From Rhodocyclaceae bacterium (GTDB lineage Bacteria; Pseudomonadota; Gammaproteobacteria; Burkholderiales; Rhodocyclaceae), in assembly GCA_011391215.1 (NCBI GenBank), contig JAABQX010000070.1, positions 1 through 56,988 of the forward strand: a stretch of DNA of 56,988 nucleotides, given 5' to 3'. Below, piece by piece: positions 16,724 to 25,731 of the stretch. The position numbers and the translations under genes were made by a program. Under the pieces are notes generated by a model. It was not told where the DNA came from and searched no databases. It saw only the letters and a list, made by a program, of their open reading frames with translations. Each line of letters begins with the position of its first letter. Within the stretch, counting starts at the first letter, position 1.

Positions 16724-19209
16724 TGCGTCTGACATTGCGCATGTTGTTGCGCGACTTACGTGCCGGCGACTTGACCGTGCTCGGTTTGGCGCTGGTGCTG
16801 GCGGTGGCGGCGCTTACCAGCGTCGGTTTTCTGGCCGACCGTGTCGAACGGGCTGTGGCGCATGAGGCGCACCAGCTGCTCGGCGGCGATCTGCTGCTGA
16901 CGGCGGATCATCCCTGGCCGGACAGTTATCGCGAGGCTGCCAGGGAACAGGGATTGCGGCTCGCGGAAAGCGTCAGTTTCCCCAGCATGGTGGCCAGCGC
17001 GGCAGACAATGGCGGTGTGCATCTGGCCGAAATCAAGGCGGTTTCGGCAGGTTATCCGTTGCGTGGGACGATGCGTACTGCGCCCCGGCTAAATGTCGGC
17101 GATGGCGAGACGGCAACCGTGCCTGCGCAGGGAACGGTCTGGCCCGATGAGCGTCTCGCGACAACGCTCGCTGCCGACAGTGGCGCACGGTTGCGACTCG
17201 GGGAACTGACGGCGGATGTGGCGGCGATCATCACGCTGGAGCCGGATCGCGGTATCAATCCATTTGCTCTGGCACCCCGGCTCATCATCAACCTGGCGGA
17301 TCTGCCGACGACGCGCCTGATCCAGCCGGGCAGCCGCGTCAGTTGGCGCCTGCATGTGGCGGGCGAAAGCCCCGCGGTCGAGGCGTTCCGCCAATGGGTG
17401 AGCGCCCGTTTGGGCCGCGGCGAAAAGCTCGAAAGCCTGGACAATGCCCGTCCGGAAATCCGCAACATTATCGAGCGCGCGCAGCGCTTTCTGCGCCTCG
17501 CGGCCTTGCTGACCGGGGTGCTGGCCGCCGTAGCGGTCGGCATGGCGGCGCGCCGTTACATGCAGACGCATCTCGATGCCTGCGCCGTGATGCGTTGCCT
17601 GGGGGCGAGCGAGCGGCAGATTCTGTTCATTCACGGTGGGGAATTCATCCTGCTGGGGTTGGCGGCGACACTGGCCGGCGGCGTGCTCGGCTATCTCGGC
17701 CAGGCGGGCCTGCACAAGATGCTGGCCGGCTTGCTGGCCGAACAATTGCCTGCACCGGGGGGCATGCCCTGGGTGCACGGGTTCGCCGTGGGGGTGGTGC
17801 TGGTAGCGGGTTTCGTGCTCCCGCCGCTGTTGCGCCTCAAGGCGGTGCCGACGGTACGTGTACTGCGGCGTGAGTGGGGCGGGGTGGCGCCCCTGTCTGT
17901 TGTTTCATACCTGATTGGCCTGGGTTGCCTGGCTGGGCTGATATTGTGGATGGCCGGCGATATTCGTCTGGGCAGCGTGGTGTTGGGCGGCTTCATGGTC
18001 GCGGTCGCCGTTTTTGCACTGGTGGGTCAGGGGCTGCTGACACTCACGGGGCGCTTGCCATCGAGCCTGCTGTCTGGCGGCTGGCGTATCGGCCTGGCCA
18101 ACTTGCGGCGCCACTCCGGTACCACGCTGGTGCAGGTCGTGGCACTGGCGCTCGGCCTGACCTCGTTACTGATCCTTTCTCTGGCGAGGAATGATCTGCT
18201 GTTGGCCTGGCAGGCAAAAGTACCGGCTGACGCCCCCAACCGTTTTCTCATCAATATCCAGCCCGAACAGCGTCCCGCCATCGCCGACTTTTTTGTGCAA
18301 CGGGGATTGCCCGCGCCGCGTCTCGAGCCCATGGTGCGCGGCCGCCTGACGAGTGTGAATGGCCGTAAGGTGAATCCGCAAGACTTTGTCGAAGAGCGCG
18401 CCCAACGTCTGGTCGATCGCGAATTCAATCTGTCGAGTCGCGATGACCTGCCTGCCGGCAACCAGGTGATTGCCGGTCGCTGGCCTGCATCCGGCGGCGG
18501 TGTGCAGTTTTCGGTGGAAAAGGGGCTGGCGGAAACGCTCAACCTGCACGTCGGCGACGAGTTGCTATTCGATATTGCCGGCCAGCCCCTGGTTGCCCGC
18601 ATCACCTCGTTGCGCAAGCTCGAATGGGATTCGATGCGCGTCAATTTCTTCGTCATTGCGCCGGCCGGCAGCATGGATGAACAGCCGACCAGTTTCATTA
18701 CCAGTTTTCACCTGCCCCCCGGCCAGGAGACGACCATCAGTGATCTGGTGCGGCAGTTCCCGAACCTCACCGTGATCGACGTGGCGGCACTGGTGCGGCA
18801 ACTTCAGACCACGCTCGACCAGGTGGCGCGTGCCGTGCAACTGGTTTTCGGTTTTTCCTTGCTGGCCGGCCTGGTGGTGCTGTATGCGGCTTTGCAGGCG
18901 AGTGCCGGAGAACGCAACCATGAACTGGCGGTGTTGCGTGCCCTCGGGGGGCGGCGGCGTCAGTTGCATCAGGCGCTGTTTGCGGAATTCGCCACGCTCG
19001 GCGCGATCGCCGGCCTGCTCGCTGGTCTTTGCGCCACGGCCATCGGCACGGCGCTGGCGCGCTGGGTATTCGATCTTGATTACCTGCCGACCCCTGATTT
19101 GCTGCTGGTCGGCGTGCTTGCCGGATTGGCGGGGGTGGCACTGGCGGGACTGGCGGCAACACGCCAGGCGCTCTCAGGCCGGGTGATCGAAGCTCTGCAG
19201 GGAGGGTGA
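16723..19209 (+). CDS. ABC transporter permease of the FtsX/YbbP family
   Basis: The open frame runs back inside radA, but the ATG at 16723, coupled to the radA stop, gives 828 residues starting MRLTLRMLLRDLRAG. That matches the family N-terminus. The architecture is one N-terminal transmembrane helix, a large periplasmic domain, two FtsX-type membrane blocks (near residues 260-430 and 700-820) and a second periplasmic domain between them. Relatives work with a YbbA-type ATPase in lipoprotein or lipid-linked export. No ATPase gene is adjacent, so the partner must be encoded elsewhere. The coding region holds a copy of the dispersed motif at 18269-18294. Confidence 0.85.
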   Translation: MRLTLRMLLRDLRAGDLTVLGLALVLAVAALTSVGFLADRVERAVAHEAHQLLGGDLLLTADHPWPDSYREAAREQGLRLAESVSFPSMVASAADNGGVHLAEIKAVSAGYPLRGTMRTAPRLNVGDGETATVPAQGTVWPDERLATTLAADSGARLRLGELTADVAAIITLEPDRGINPFALAPRLIINLADLPTTRLIQPGSRVSWRLHVAGESPAVEAFRQWVSARLGRGEKLESLDNARPEIRNIIERAQRFLRLAALLTGVLAAVAVGMAARRYMQTHLDACAVMRCLGASERQILFIHGGEFILLGLAATLAGGVLGYLGQAGLHKMLAGLLAEQLPAPGGMPWVHGFAVGVVLVAGFVLPPLLRLKAVPTVRVLRREWGGVAPLSVVSYLIGLGCLAGLILWMAGDIRLGSVVLGGFMVAVAVFALVGQGLLTLTGRLPSSLLSGGWRIGLANLRRHSGTTLVQVVALALGLTSLLILSLARNDLLLAWQAKVPADAPNRFLINIQPEQRPAIADFFVQRGLPAPRLEPMVRGRLTSVNGRKVNPQDFVEERAQRLVDREFNLSSRDDLPAGNQVIAGRWPASGGGVQFSVEKGLAETLNLHVGDELLFDIAGQPLVARITSLRKLEWDSMRVNFFVIAPAGSMDEQPTSFITSFHLPPGQETTISDLVRQFPNLTVIDVAALVRQLQTTLDQVARAVQLVFGFSLLAGLVVLYAALQASAGERNHELAVLRALGGRRRQLHQALFAEFATLGAIAGLLAGLCATAIGTALARWVFDLDYLPTPDLLLVGVLAGLAGVALAGLAATRQALSGRVIEALQGG
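18269..18294 (+). repeat. Dispersed 25-bp motif, copy 4 (inside the permease gene)
   Basis: Left arm AGCGTCCCGCCA, spacer TCG, right arm CCGACTTTTTT, on the coding strand; it encodes RPAIADFF. Confidence 0.55.
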
Positions 19210-19242
19210 TCCAAGGCAATTGTTACAGGTCATAATGCGCAC

Positions 19243-21060
19243 ATGAAATCCGCTCCATCAGCCTCTCGAGAGAGTCCCGGCAGGGCGACAACCGGTTCCC
19301 AACCAGTGCTCGATCGCTACAGGGGCACGTTGGCTGCGATTTATGTGGCGTCGGCGCTTTTCTTTCTGACTCTGGGCGCTTTCGAATGGCAACGGGTGGG
19401 AGAAAATATCGACTCCATTGCGGAAGAGCGCGGTCGTGTCGTCTTCAACCTGATCGAATTGACGCGCGACTGGAATGCGCGGCATGGCGGCGTCTATGTA
19501 CCAGTGACCGAGATCACGCAGTCCAACCCGTATCTGGAACATCCCCAACGCGACGTGAAGACGGTCGATGGGCGGGAGTTGACGATGATCAATCCGGCCT
19601 TCATGACCCGGCAGTTTGCCGAATTGGCGGAAAAAACCACTGGGGTGCGTTTCCACATCACCAGCCTGAAGCCGATCCGTCCGGCGAATGTCGCCGATGC
19701 CTGGGAAAAGGCAAGCCTCAAGTTGTTCGAGGAAGGCAAGCAGAAGGAGCGCACCGAATTCTTCAGTGAATTCGCTTTCAGCGATCGAACGCATCCTGCA
19801 CATCGTTACATGGCGCCGCTGCATGTCACGCCACCCTGCCTCAAGTGCCATGAGAAGCAGGGGTACAAGGTTGGCGATGTTCGCGGCGGCATTTCGGTCA
19901 CCATGCCGGCGGAAGAACTGCTTGCCGTGCGCGACCAGCGCCGCCAGAGTAGCCTGCTCATCGTGCTCGGTGGCTTTATCATCACTACCGCACTGATGCA
20001 TTTGCTCGTCGGGAGGGTGCGTCGCCATTACCTTGAGTTGCAGGAACTGACCTATGCGCAAGAAGCCACTATCGCGGAACGCACGCGTGAGCTTGAGGAA
20101 CGCAACAGCGACCTGCAGCAGGAAATTGCCGAGCGGCGGAGGCGCGAGCACGAGTTGCGCATTGCCGGCGCCGTGTTCGAGAGCGCCGCCGAGGCGATCA
20201 TTGTTACCGATGCAGAGAATAAAATCGTGCGCGTCAATCCCGCGTTTACCGCGATCACCGGCTATACGCCGCAAGAGGTGATGGGGCGCGATCCCAGTTT
20301 GCTGAAGTCAGGGCGCCACAACGCAATGTTCTATACGGAGTTGTGGGGAACGTTGAACGAGCGGGGGCATTGGGAAGGTGAAATCTGGAACCGTCACAAG
20401 AATGGGGACATCCATGTCGAGTGGCTGTCGATTGCCAAGCTCGATGATGGGGATGGTGTCGGCCAGCATGTGGGGGTACTTCACGACATCACCCGCCGCA
20501 AGGAGGCAGAGGAATTACTACGCTACAAGGCGAATCACGATGTGCTGACCGATCTGCCCAACCGACACCTGTTCAACGACCGCTTGCAGGCGGCATTCAA
20601 TCAGGCCAGACGCCATCACCGAATTTTCGCCCTGCTGGTGGTTGACCTCGATCGCTTCAAGGAAGTGAATGACACTCTGGGACATCCGGCCGGTGACCAG
20701 TTGCTGGTCGAGGCGGCGCGGCGTATGAGCAGTTGCGTGCGCGAGTCAGATACCGTGGCGCGGCTGGGCGGCGACGAATTCGCCATCATCCTCACTGAGA
20801 TGACCGCCGAGAACGAGGCTGAAGTGATCGCACAGCGCGCGGTGCGCCTGCTGGGCGAACCCTATCACCTGGATGCGGGTACCGCCAATATTTCCGGTTG
20901 TATCGGCATCGCCCTTTACCCGCAACACGGTCAGGATAGCGAACAACTCCAGCGTAATGCCGATATGGCGATGTATGGGGCCAAGTCAGGTGGACGTAAC
21001 GCCTACCGGATTTACTCGCCACTCCAGCGCGGCGATAAATTGCAGGGCGATCTGCTTTAG
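19243..21060 (+). CDS. Membrane diguanylate cyclase with Tll0287-like haem domain and PAS domain
   Basis: The 605-residue product has a transmembrane helix near residues 30-48, then a periplasmic Tll0287-like (DUF3365) domain with a c-type haem motif CLKCH at Cys199-Cys202-His203. A second transmembrane helix lies near 232-252, followed by a short coiled linker, a PAS domain near 300-415 and a C-terminal GGDEF domain. The active-site GGDEF is intact at residues 509-513 and the inhibitory I-site RESD lies five residues before it, so an active, feedback-regulated c-di-GMP synthase is expected. By analogy with the family, the periplasmic haem domain should sense redox state or a gas; the actual signal is unknown. 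There is no EAL domain. Confidence 0.88.
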   Translation: MKSAPSASRESPGRATTGSQPVLDRYRGTLAAIYVASALFFLTLGAFEWQRVGENIDSIAEERGRVVFNLIELTRDWNARHGGVYVPVTEITQSNPYLEHPQRDVKTVDGRELTMINPAFMTRQFAELAEKTTGVRFHITSLKPIRPANVADAWEKASLKLFEEGKQKERTEFFSEFAFSDRTHPAHRYMAPLHVTPPCLKCHEKQGYKVGDVRGGISVTMPAEELLAVRDQRRQSSLLIVLGGFIITTALMHLLVGRVRRHYLELQELTYAQEATIAERTRELEERNSDLQQEIAERRRREHELRIAGAVFESAAEAIIVTDAENKIVRVNPAFTAITGYTPQEVMGRDPSLLKSGRHNAMFYTELWGTLNERGHWEGEIWNRHKNGDIHVEWLSIAKLDDGDGVGQHVGVLHDITRRKEAEELLRYKANHDVLTDLPNRHLFNDRLQAAFNQARRHHRIFALLVVDLDRFKEVNDTLGHPAGDQLLVEAARRMSSCVRESDTVARLGGDEFAIILTEMTAENEAEVIAQRAVRLLGEPYHLDAGTANISGCIGIALYPQHGQDSEQLQRNADMAMYGAKSGGRNAYRIYSPLQRGDKLQGDLL

Positions 21061-21088
21061 AATCGGGCGTCAATTTATGGAGAAGCCA

Positions 21089-21583
21089 ATGCTCCAAGCA
21101 GGACAAGCCGCACCGACTTTCAGCCTGCCCGATGCGGACATGGAAATGTTCGATTTCGCCTCCCTGCACGGCAAGCAGCATGCCGTGCTGTTTTTCTATC
21201 CGAAGGACGGTACGCCCTACTGCACGCTCGAGGCCATCGACTTTTCCGACCACGAAAGCGAATTCAACCGGCTCGGTTGCGCCGTAATCGGTATTTCGCG
21301 CGACGATTGCCTCGCTCATGCCGATTTTCGCGACAAGCACGGTCTGTCGATCCGCTTGCTTGCAGATGTGGAGAGCGAGGTCTGCCGCAAGTACGGTGTG
21401 ATGCACTTCCGGGAGCACGATGGTCACAAGAAGTTGTACCTGATCCGCTCCACCTTTATCATCGACAAGCACGGCATCATCCGCCATGCCCTTTACGACG
21501 TGATGCCGAAGGGACACGCCGCAGAGGTTTTCCAACTCGTCAAGCAACTCGCCCCTCACAAGCCGGGCAACCATTCAAAATAG
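21089..21583 (+). CDS. Peroxiredoxin (AhpC/TSA fold, Bcp/PrxQ type)
   Basis: This thiol peroxidase has 164 residues from the ATG at 21089; GGAGAA lies seven bases upstream and decides the start over an in-frame ATG at 21077. The peroxidatic cysteine is Cys45 in the loop KDGTPYCTLEA. The usual Bcp resolving cysteine five residues later is missing. Cys64, Cys74 and Cys99 are the only other cysteines and could serve instead. It is probably co-transcribed with the slyD-like gene, which starts nine bases after the stop. Confidence 0.85.
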   Translation: MLQAGQAAPTFSLPDADMEMFDFASLHGKQHAVLFFYPKDGTPYCTLEAIDFSDHESEFNRLGCAVIGISRDDCLAHADFRDKHGLSIRLLADVESEVCRKYGVMHFREHDGHKKLYLIRSTFIIDKHGIIRHALYDVMPKGHAAEVFQLVKQLAPHKPGNHSK

Positions 21584-21592
21584 GAGTTCCGC

Positions 21593-22081
21593 ATGCAGAT
21601 CGACCAGGATACCGTTGTCACACTTGCCTACAGCGTCACGGACAGCGATGGCAACCTTATCGATGCGGGCGAACGTCCGCTTATCTATCTGCACGGTGGC
21701 TACGGCGGAATCTTCGAAAAGATCGAAGAAGAACTGCTCGGGCAGGCGGCGGGTTTCCAGAAGGATATCCGCCTGCAGCCGGAAGAGGCCTTTGGCGAGT
21801 ATGACGCAGAACTTGTGATGATCGAACCTCGCGACCTGTTCCCTGAGGAAATCGAGGTCGGCATGCAGTTTGAGCGCGCTGCCGAAGATGACGATGAAGA
21901 AGACATGCTCTACACCATTACCGACATCGCCGAAGGCAAGGTCGTGGTCGATGGCAATCACCCGCTGGCCGGTATTGCCTTGGTGTTTTCTTGCACTGTG
22001 AATAGCGTGCGCGCCGCTACACCGGAAGAAATCACCCACGGCCATGTGCATGGCGAGGGCGAGGGCGGGCATCTGCATTGA
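21593..22081 (+). CDS. slyD: SlyD-type FKBP peptidyl-prolyl cis-trans isomerase
   Basis: The 162-residue product has the two-part FKBP fold (start QDTVVTLAYSVTDSDGNLID; later PEEAFGEYDAELV) interrupted by the insert-in-flap chaperone domain, followed by the family's NHPLAG signature. The C-terminus is short but metal-binding in character (HGHVHGEGEGGHLH), a reduced form of the long His-rich tail of E. coli SlyD that handles nickel. It acts in the cytoplasm. The peroxiredoxin gene is immediately upstream. Confidence 0.9.
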   Translation: MQIDQDTVVTLAYSVTDSDGNLIDAGERPLIYLHGGYGGIFEKIEEELLGQAAGFQKDIRLQPEEAFGEYDAELVMIEPRDLFPEEIEVGMQFERAAEDDDEEDMLYTITDIAEGKVVVDGNHPLAGIALVFSCTVNSVRAATPEEITHGHVHGEGEGGHLH

Positions 22082-22132
22082 TGCTTTGCCGGGCCTGATG
22101 GTCTCGCTCAGGCTCCTGCTGCAATAAATCTT

Positions 22133-23014
22133 ATGCCCTTTTCAGAACGCTGGCGCGGCGTTCCGTGGATTGTGCTTTCCGCGGCCGGTTTTGGCGCCAT
22201 GGCGATTTTTGCCAAACTGGCCTATCGCGACGGCGTGGATTTGCCGACCATGTTGTTCCTGCGCTTTGCCATCGCCGGTGTGCTGCTCGCTGCCTGGGGC
22301 AGCGCACAAGGCATGCGCTGGCCGCGCGGGCGGAATTTGCTGTGGCTGCTGGCGATGGGTGGCGTGGGCTACGTCGGTCAGGCCTACTGTTATTTCGCCG
22401 CCCTGCAACATGCCAGCGCGGGCCTGGTCGCCTTGTTGCTTTACCTGTATCCGGCGCTTGTCACAATTTTTTCTGCGCTGCTGTTACGCCGGCAGATTGG
22501 CGTGGGGCGCGGCTGGGCGGTGGCCGCAGCGCTGGCGGGAACAGCGTTGACCATCGGCGGTGACCTGCACAGCCAGCCGCTCGGCGTATGGCTCGGGGTG
22601 GGCGCCGCAATGATTTATTCGGTCTATATTCTGGTGGGCGAGGGGGTGATCACCCGCACCGGTCCGCTGCCCGGGGCTACCGTCGTGATGTTGGCGGCCG
22701 CCGGCGTTTTCGGTGGCGCTGCCTTCACCTCCGGATTGAGTTTGCCGGCGACGGCGACAGGATGGCTTGCCGTCCTGGCCATTGCCGTGTTTTCAACCTT
22801 GCTGGCGATACTCGGTTTCTTCAAGGGTCTGGAAAAGCTCGGTGCTGCCGATGCTTCGACACTCTCTACGCTGGAACCGCTGATCACGTTGGTGCTGGCA
22901 GCCCTGGTGCTGGGCGAAGTCATCAGTAACCTGCAACTGTTCGGTGGTCTGCTGATCCTGGCGGCGGTGGTGTATCTCGCCCGCCACGGGATCAAGCAGA
23001 CTACCGACGCCTGA
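22133..23014 (+). CDS. EamA-family (DMT superfamily) transporter
   Basis: The 293-residue inner-membrane protein has two EamA repeats of about five transmembrane helices each. The start is IVLSAAGFGAMAIFAKLAYRDG; the second repeat begins near residue 148. The C-terminal half has the family sequence STLEPLITLVLAALVLGE. These proteins export small metabolites or amino acids, but the substrate cannot be told from sequence. The gene stands alone. Confidence 0.85.
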   Translation: MPFSERWRGVPWIVLSAAGFGAMAIFAKLAYRDGVDLPTMLFLRFAIAGVLLAAWGSAQGMRWPRGRNLLWLLAMGGVGYVGQAYCYFAALQHASAGLVALLLYLYPALVTIFSALLLRRQIGVGRGWAVAAALAGTALTIGGDLHSQPLGVWLGVGAAMIYSVYILVGEGVITRTGPLPGATVVMLAAAGVFGGAAFTSGLSLPATATGWLAVLAIAVFSTLLAILGFFKGLEKLGAADASTLSTLEPLITLVLAALVLGEVISNLQLFGGLLILAAVVYLARHGIKQTTDA

Positions 23015-23023
23015 TGTTATGCG

Positions 23024-23314
23024 TCAGAGCGTATTGCAGTCCAGATATTTCAACCTGTCGGTTAAGTGATTCTTTAGTTTCGCCACTGCCCACTTCACCC
23101 CGCAATTCCAGTATTCATGGTGTTGGTTGGCATCGAATACTGCCAGACGATTGGCGTCCAGCTGTGCGGCGCACTCCTGGATAATCAGTTCGGCAAACCT
23201 TTCGAGGTCTGTCTCGCTTGCCGAGTACTCACTGCCATTCTCATCTCCAGGGATGCCCTGCGATTTATGTATTTCTGCCTGTTCGATCAAGTCCAGAATT
23301 CTTTGTTTTTTCAT
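23024..23314 (-). CDS. Small hypothetical protein, phage-like
   Basis: The 96-residue soluble product starts MKKQRILDLIEQAEIHKSQG and includes the segment LERFAELIIQECAAQLD. A stretch of the form KFAELIV-ECA recurs in small phage-encoded proteins of unknown function, so a phage origin is plausible. The gene looks more AT-rich than its neighbours and has only a weak ribosome site. It is flanked by the DMT transporter (converging) and murI (same strand). Confidence 0.55.
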   Translation of the reverse strand: MKKQRILDLIEQAEIHKSQGIPGDENGSEYSASETDLERFAELIIQECAAQLDANRLAVFDANQHHEYWNCGVKWAVAKLKNHLTDRLKYLDCNTL

Positions 23315-23359
23315 TCTTCAAATCCCAATGGTAAAAATAGTTAATTGACGGTAGTAGTT

Positions 23360-24139
23360 TCATAAATTGACTTGCAATGCGGCACCGGCACGGTTGGCCA
23401 GTTCATGCAGGCCGAGCGCGGGAAGCGCAGCGCGCAGGCGTTCAGGATATGCAGTGGCCTGCAAATGCAGCTTGGCATGGCCTGCGCGCTCGCCACCTAG
23501 GCGCACGACCTGACGGGCGATGGCTGCCGAAACATCGATCAGTTCGGCGTGCCCGGCCAGCAGCGGTACGATGACCGGCGTGAGGAAGGCGTAGTGGGTG
23601 CAACCGAGTACGATGCGATCAGCGCCGGCGGCGAGCAGTGCTTCGATCTTGCCGGTGATTTCTGCACGAAATGCTGGCGTTTCAGGTTGCAGTGTTTCAA
23701 TGTGGGTGGCCCAGCCGGGGCAGGGCACGATATCCACCTGTGTGCCGTCGGCATGGTGTTCGACCAATTGCCTGAGACGCTGGCTGCGGGCGGTCGCTTC
23801 GGTGACCAGCACGGCGATGTGGCGCGCCAGTGAAGACTGTGCCGCCGGCTTGATTCCAGGTTCCACACCGACCACCGGTATGTGAGGGAGGTGGTCGCGC
23901 AGCGTCTGGATGGCTGTCATCGTGGCGGTATTGCAGGCAACCACCAACAGATCGCACCCTAATGACGCAAGATGGCGGCCGATGGTCAGAACCCGTCCGG
24001 TGATGAAACTATCCGGCTTGTCGCCATACGGCACATGGGCGCTGTCGGCCAGATAGACGAGGTCGGCACGCGGCAGAGCATGGGTGATCGTGGCAAGCAC
24101 TGACAGGCCGCCGAGGCCCGAGTCAAAAACCCCAATCAT
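23360..24139 (-). CDS. murI: Glutamate racemase
   Basis: This cofactor-independent racemase supplies D-glutamate for peptidoglycan. The frame is open further upstream into fumA, but homologues begin MIGVFDSGLGG, so I choose the ATG at 24139 (259 residues). Both catalytic cysteines are present, in VVACNTATMTA and VLGCTHYAFL. No Shine-Dalgarno sequence precedes the ATG. The whole gap between the fumA stop and this start is filled by a copy of the dispersed motif. Co-transcription with fumA is likely. Confidence 0.93.
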   Translation of the reverse strand: MIGVFDSGLGGLSVLATITHALPRADLVYLADSAHVPYGDKPDSFITGRVLTIGRHLASLGCDLLVVACNTATMTAIQTLRDHLPHIPVVGVEPGIKPAAQSSLARHIAVLVTEATARSQRLRQLVEHHADGTQVDIVPCPGWATHIETLQPETPAFRAEITGKIEALLAAGADRIVLGCTHYAFLTPVIVPLLAGHAELIDVSAAIARQVVRLGGERAGHAKLHLQATAYPERLRAALPALGLHELANRAGAALQVNL

Positions 24140-24140
24140 G

Positions 24141-24165
24141 AAAAGTCGGCGCTGGCGGGACGGCA
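24141..24165 (-). repeat. Dispersed 25-bp motif, copy 5 (fumA-murI spacer)
   Basis: Read on the minus strand: left arm TGCCGTCCCGCCA, spacer GCG, right arm CCGACTTTT. It begins two bases after the fumA stop codon and ends one base before the murI ATG, so it is effectively the whole intergenic spacer. Confidence 0.65.
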
Positions 24166-24167
24166 CA

Positions 24168-25703
24168 TCAGGCGACGATGACAGGAATCTTGCCGATTCT
24201 TGCCTGCCATTCCTTTGGCCCGGTGTTGTGCACCGAGATGCCGCTGGAATCGACAGCAACGGTGACCGGCATGTCCTTGACGTCGAATTCGTAGATGGCC
24301 TCCATGCCCAGATCGGCGAAGCCGACCACTTTCGCGCTCTTGATCGCTTTGGCGACCAGGTAGGCTGCGCCACCGACCGCCATCAGGTAGGCCGACTGGT
24401 GCTTCCTGATTGCCTCGATGGCCGTGGGGCCACGCTCGGCCTTGCCGACCATGGAAATCAGGCCGGTCTGCGCCAGCATCATTTCGGTGAACTTGTCCAT
24501 GCGTGTCGCGGTAGTAGGGCCAGCGGGGCCGACAGCTTCGTCGCGCACCGGATCGACCGGGCCGACGTAGTAGATGACGCGGTTGGTGAAATCGACCGGC
24601 AACTTCTCGCCCTTGGCCAGCATGTCCTGGATGCGCTTGTGCGCGGCATCGCGACCGGTGAGCATCTTGCCGTTCAGGAGCAGGGTCTGGCCCGGCTTCC
24701 AGGCGGCGACCTCGGCAGGCGTCAGCGTGTCGAGATTGACGCGTGTGGATGTCTCGGTATTCCGTGCCCAGGCGACCTGCGGCCACTGGTCGAGGCTGGG
24801 TGGCTCGAGTTTGGCCGGGCCGGAACCGTCGAGATGAAAATGCACGTGACGTGTCGCAGCGCAGTTCGGGATCATCGCCACCGGCAGGCTGGCGGCATGG
24901 GTCGGGTAGTCCATGATCTTGACATCGAGCACGGTGGTGAGGCCGCCCAATCCTTGCGCGCCGATACCCAGCGCATTGACCTTTTCGTAAAGTTCGAGGC
25001 GCAGTTCCTCAACGCGCGAAGAGGGTCCACGGGCAATCAATTCATCAATGTCGACCGGGGCCATCAGTGACTCCTTGGCCAGCAGCATCGCCTTCTCGGG
25101 CGTGCCGCCAATGCCAATGCCGAGAATACCCGGCGGGCACCAGCCGGCGCCCATGGTCGGCACGGTCTTCAGCACCCAATCAACAATGGAATCGGAAGGA
25201 TTGAGCGCGTAGAACTTCGACTTGTTTTCCGAGCCACCGCCCTTGGCTGCGCAGATCACCTCGACGTGGTCTCCGGCGACCATTTCGTAATGGATTACCG
25301 CCGGCGTGTTGTCCTTGCTGTTGGTGCGCTTGCCGGCCGGATCGAGTAGCACCGAGGCGCGCAGCTTGTTGTCCGGATGCAGGTAGGCGCGACGCACACC
25401 TTCGTTCACCATTTCTTGGATTGTGAGCTTGGCATCCCATTTTGCGTACATGCCGATCTTGAGGAAAACGACGGCGATCCCGGTGTCCTGGCAGATCGGT
25501 CGCTTGCCCTCGGCGCACATGCGGCTATTGGTGAGGATCTGCGCGATGGCGTCCTTGGCTGCCGGGCTTTGTTCGCGCTCGTAGGCGCGGCCCAGGGCCT
25601 GGATGTAGTCGAGCGGGTGGTAGTAACTGATGAACTGGAAGGCGTCGTAGATTGACTGGATGAAGTCGTCCTGGTGAATCGGCGCTGATTGAGCTATAGA
25701 CAT
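24168..25703 (-). CDS. Fumarate hydratase class I (iron-sulfur)
   Basis: This TCA-cycle enzyme interconverts fumarate and malate using an oxygen-sensitive [4Fe-4S] cluster. The 511-residue single-chain form contains both the alpha and beta domains. Likely cluster ligands are the cysteines in KRPICQDTG, AGWCPPGILG and PNCAATRHVH. The C-terminal beta domain is recognisable by TTATRMDKFTEMML and VGFADLGMEAIYEF. The ATG at 25703 has a strong GGAGG seven bases upstream. It runs into murI with a 28-base spacer. Confidence 0.93.
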   Translation of the reverse strand: MSIAQSAPIHQDDFIQSIYDAFQFISYYHPLDYIQALGRAYEREQSPAAKDAIAQILTNSRMCAEGKRPICQDTGIAVVFLKIGMYAKWDAKLTIQEMVNEGVRRAYLHPDNKLRASVLLDPAGKRTNSKDNTPAVIHYEMVAGDHVEVICAAKGGGSENKSKFYALNPSDSIVDWVLKTVPTMGAGWCPPGILGIGIGGTPEKAMLLAKESLMAPVDIDELIARGPSSRVEELRLELYEKVNALGIGAQGLGGLTTVLDVKIMDYPTHAASLPVAMIPNCAATRHVHFHLDGSGPAKLEPPSLDQWPQVAWARNTETSTRVNLDTLTPAEVAAWKPGQTLLLNGKMLTGRDAAHKRIQDMLAKGEKLPVDFTNRVIYYVGPVDPVRDEAVGPAGPTTATRMDKFTEMMLAQTGLISMVGKAERGPTAIEAIRKHQSAYLMAVGGAAYLVAKAIKSAKVVGFADLGMEAIYEFDVKDMPVTVAVDSSGISVHNTGPKEWQARIGKIPVIVA

Positions 25704-25731
25704 GGCGGTTTTCCTCCGGACTGGTGTTATG

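Noticed and set aside
19258-20274. 338-residue minus-strand open frame
   Set aside because: Antisense shadow of the diguanylate cyclase gene, whose own frame has clear domains.
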